From Dysgonomonas sp. BGC7 (GTDB lineage: Bacteria > Bacteroidota > Bacteroidia > Bacteroidales > Dysgonomonadaceae), in assembly GCF_001261735.1 (NCBI RefSeq), contig NZ_CVRP01000010.1, positions 395,562-459,561 on the forward strand: DNA of 64,000 bases. The letters are read 5' to 3'. A program made the position numbers and the translations under genes. Shown one piece after another: positions 62,169-64,000 of this stretch (position 1 is the first letter of the stretch; every line of letters begins with the position of its first letter). The notes under the pieces are model-generated. The model had not been told where the DNA came from, searched no databases, and saw only the letters and a list, made by a program, of their open reading frames with translations.

Positions 62169-64000
62169 TTATTCTGAAATATTGTCTGACTTATGCTGTT
62201 CGCGATAATCTTTCGGAGTCATACCAAATCTACGAGTAAATTCTTTATAAAAGTAAGAACGGCTGGAAATACCTACATCTGAGATAACATCCTGAATAGA
62301 CAGTTCTTCGTCCATCAAAAGTCTGGCAGCCTTCTCTATCCTATATTTCTTAATAAGATCACTAGGTGGCATACCTGATATTTCTTTAAACTTCCTGTAA
62401 AACTGGCGGGAACTCATAGCCATTTGTTCTGCAACAAAAGTAGAGCCAAGATCTTCACGATCGAGATTATGTTCTACTATCTGAATAAATTTCTTAATAA
62501 AGTCAGCTTGTTCGGTAGTTGTGCACACTACAGAATCGAGCCAGCCAGATAAACCTTCTATATAAATTTGTTTGGCTTCCTGTTTTCCGTATATTGCTTT
62601 GTATACAAGCTCTTTTAAGAAAAGAATATCATATGGAAATACAACACACGAATCTGCCCACAGAATTAATTGCCGCTGAACATGTGTATCAACTTTCCAT
62701 GTTAATATTGGTATAAATGCCGTTTTAGACAACAAGTGACGATATTTGTTAACGTATTGCATAAATGTATTCTCGGCTTCTGCATACATCAACATATCTA
62801 CCAAAAATAAGACCGGAGTATATTTATTCATTTCTTCAAATGCAAGTTGTATACTTTTTACCGGATGAACTACATAGTCGTCGGATAATAATTCACTTAT
62901 CAACCACACAATTTCATCTCTATCTTCAAGCAATAGTACAATCTTTTTCCCCTCTTCTCTATCTGCATCTACTACCGGATCAAAAGCTATAACTAATTTT
63001 TGTTCTTGTTCCAAATGAGTATATAGAAGATTACATTGCTGCTGATCCAATGCAGAATGGATAAATCTCATCATTGTCTGATTCAGAAAATTAGCATCTG
63101 CTGTAGCTTGCTCTTCATTTGTAGCCTTTTCTCCAGAAAGAGACCTATACAACTCCTGTATAACATCAGAAGAAGAAACAAAAGAGAATAACATCTTTCC
63201 ATTTTCTTCGGTAGCATTCACTATTGTATCTGACGCATTTCTTCTGCCAAGAAAGAGATAACTATAATAAAGAATGCAACGCATTACATTTTTATAAACC
63301 TGAAAACTAAAATTACCAGAAATCTCTAAACGTATTGAAGATATATTTACACCTTGCCCATCCAGTGTCCGAAGAACTTCTTTTGATAATTCTAAAAGAC
63401 TCATACGCCCAGACACAGAAAACCGTATTGGAGACAACTGATTAAGATGTCCATTATTTTGTCCGAAACTAAATAACAGAGACATAATAGCTTCTCTAAT
63501 CTGCTCTACTTTCAGACAACGCTCTTCGTAAGAAGTATTTTCGGCACGTAGCAGATCACAAGCTCCATATATTAGTGTAATATTATTTAAAAGCTCTCTA
63601 ATTTTATAATTGCCTGTAGTTAATGAAGCATTTCGTCTTTCCGTTTCCAGCAACTTTCTCATAGCTTTTTCGTGACGAAAATATTTCCGAATCATATATG
63701 CCACATAAACAACAAGAGCTAAGCCTAATAAAAAGTAAATAATATATGCTAATGTAGTTCTATACCAAGGTGGATATATATGTACCAGAATAGAGAAGGT
63801 CTTATATTCTGTATCAAAAACATCCTTTTTGTAACGAACTTTAAAAACATAATCGCCCGCCGGAACGTCCGAATATGAGGCCTCATCGACACTACTAAAT
63901 ATACTCCAGTTTTTATCATATCCTTCGAGGATATAAGAATACTCGACATAGTCGCCACTAACATAGTCGGGAACAATAAAAGATAGAGAGAAAGATACTT
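62169..64000 (-). CDS. hybrid two-component regulator (HTCS) with degenerate kinase, 5' part outside the window
   Basis: The frame runs open through the right edge, so only the C-terminal part is seen. From the edge inward: end of the Y_Y_Y sensor domain (PAGDYVFKVRY, then IYPPWYRTTLAY), one membrane helix (near 63690-63765), a His-kinase-like region, a receiver-like domain (about 62600-62960) and a C-terminal AraC-type HTH (about 62180-62450, FVAEQMAMSSRQFYRKF, IQDVISDVGISSRSYFYKEF). The kinase region lacks a His where the H-box should be (NYKIRELLNNITLIYG), and no N- or G-box is recognisable. The receiver keeps an Asp (FLVDMLM) but reads FPYD instead of KPF at the conserved Lys. It lies upstream of PUL3 and is its likely activator. 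Confidence 0.88.
   Translation of the reverse strand, partial: VSFSLSFIVPDYVSGDYVEYSYILEGYDKNWSIFSSVDEASYSDVPAGDYVFKVRYKKDVFDTEYKTFSILVHIYPPWYRTTLAYIIYFLLGLALVVYVAYMIRKYFRHEKAMRKLLETERRNASLTTGNYKIRELLNNITLIYGACDLLRAENTSYEERCLKVEQIREAIMSLLFSFGQNNGHLNQLSPIRFSVSGRMSLLELSKEVLRTLDGQGVNISSIRLEISGNFSFQVYKNVMRCILYYSYLFLGRRNASDTIVNATEENGKMLFSFVSSSDVIQELYRSLSGEKATNEEQATADANFLNQTMMRFIHSALDQQQCNLLYTHLEQEQKLVIAFDPVVDADREEGKKIVLLLEDRDEIVWLISELLSDDYVVHPVKSIQLAFEEMNKYTPVLFLVDMLMYAEAENTFMQYVNKYRHLLSKTAFIPILTWKVDTHVQRQLILWADSCVVFPYDILFLKELVYKAIYGKQEAKQIYIEGLSGWLDSVVCTTTEQADFIKKFIQIVEHNLDREDLGSTFVAEQMAMSSRQFYRKFKEISGMPPSDLIKKYRIEKAARLLMDEELSIQDVISDVGISSRSYFYKEFTRRFGMTPKDYREQHKSDNISE

Noticed and set aside
62169-63704. 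A separate AraC/receiver gene starting at a GTG codon at 63704
   Set aside because: The frame stays open upstream of that codon through a membrane helix and a Y_Y_Y-type domain to the window edge, so it is the 3' part of a larger gene.

Overview
The window is AT-rich DNA from a gut-type member of the Bacteroidota. SusC/SusD pairs, SusE-like and other lipoproteins, ECF sigma/FecR pairs, a hybrid two-component regulator and TAnnTTTG-type promoter elements all point that way. The low GC and gene content fit Dysgonomonas or a close relative, but that is an inference. There are no rRNA or tRNA genes, CRISPR arrays or transposases.

Layout. (1) 202-14260, minus strand: PUL1 (SusC, SusD, GH30, SusE-like lipoprotein, SGNH esterase, GH3) with a TPR/HTH membrane regulator upstream. 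SusC-SusD-GH30-surface lipoprotein-GH3 is the arrangement known for beta-1,6-glucan loci. (2) 14458-28196, minus strand: PUL2 (ECF sigma, FecR, STN-bearing SusC, SusD, SusE-like, two GH20 hexosaminidases) followed by a NagX-like acyltransferase. Between the last GH20 and nagX is a 293-bp segment bounded by 24-bp inverted repeats. It contains a promoter-like sequence pointing away from nagX and may be an invertible switch. (3) 28596-33872, plus strand: an outer-membrane receptor-like protein, a LytS pseudokinase, an intact LytS kinase and a LytTR response regulator. (4) 34069-43135, plus strand: the most unusual block. It encodes a membrane-tailed ECF sigma, FecR, a barrel-less STN protein, a GldM C-terminus-like protein, and a 1635-residue protein in which VIT and vWA domains lie between the carboxypeptidase-regulatory domain and plug of a SusC-type TonB-dependent receptor. 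(5) 43251-44469: a Cys-rich lipoprotein and a nicotinamidase-like hydrolase. (6) 44556-64000, minus strand: PUL3 (SusC, SusD, three GH92 alpha-mannosidases, two BSP-type metallopeptidases, a DUF4302-like lipoprotein, GH29 fucosidase) with a hybrid regulator that runs off the right edge.

Together the three PULs could dismantle beta-1,6-glucan, N-acetylhexosamine polymers and mannosylated glycoprotein, which are the layers of a fungal cell wall; the GH29 also allows plant or insect N-glycans as PUL3 targets. SusC, SusD and SusE-like proteins of PUL1 and PUL2 are visibly related, while their regulators differ. Block 4 looks like an ECF/FecR trans-envelope signalling system in which the STN transducer and the receptor are separate proteins and the receptor carries a MIDAS-containing adhesion-type domain.
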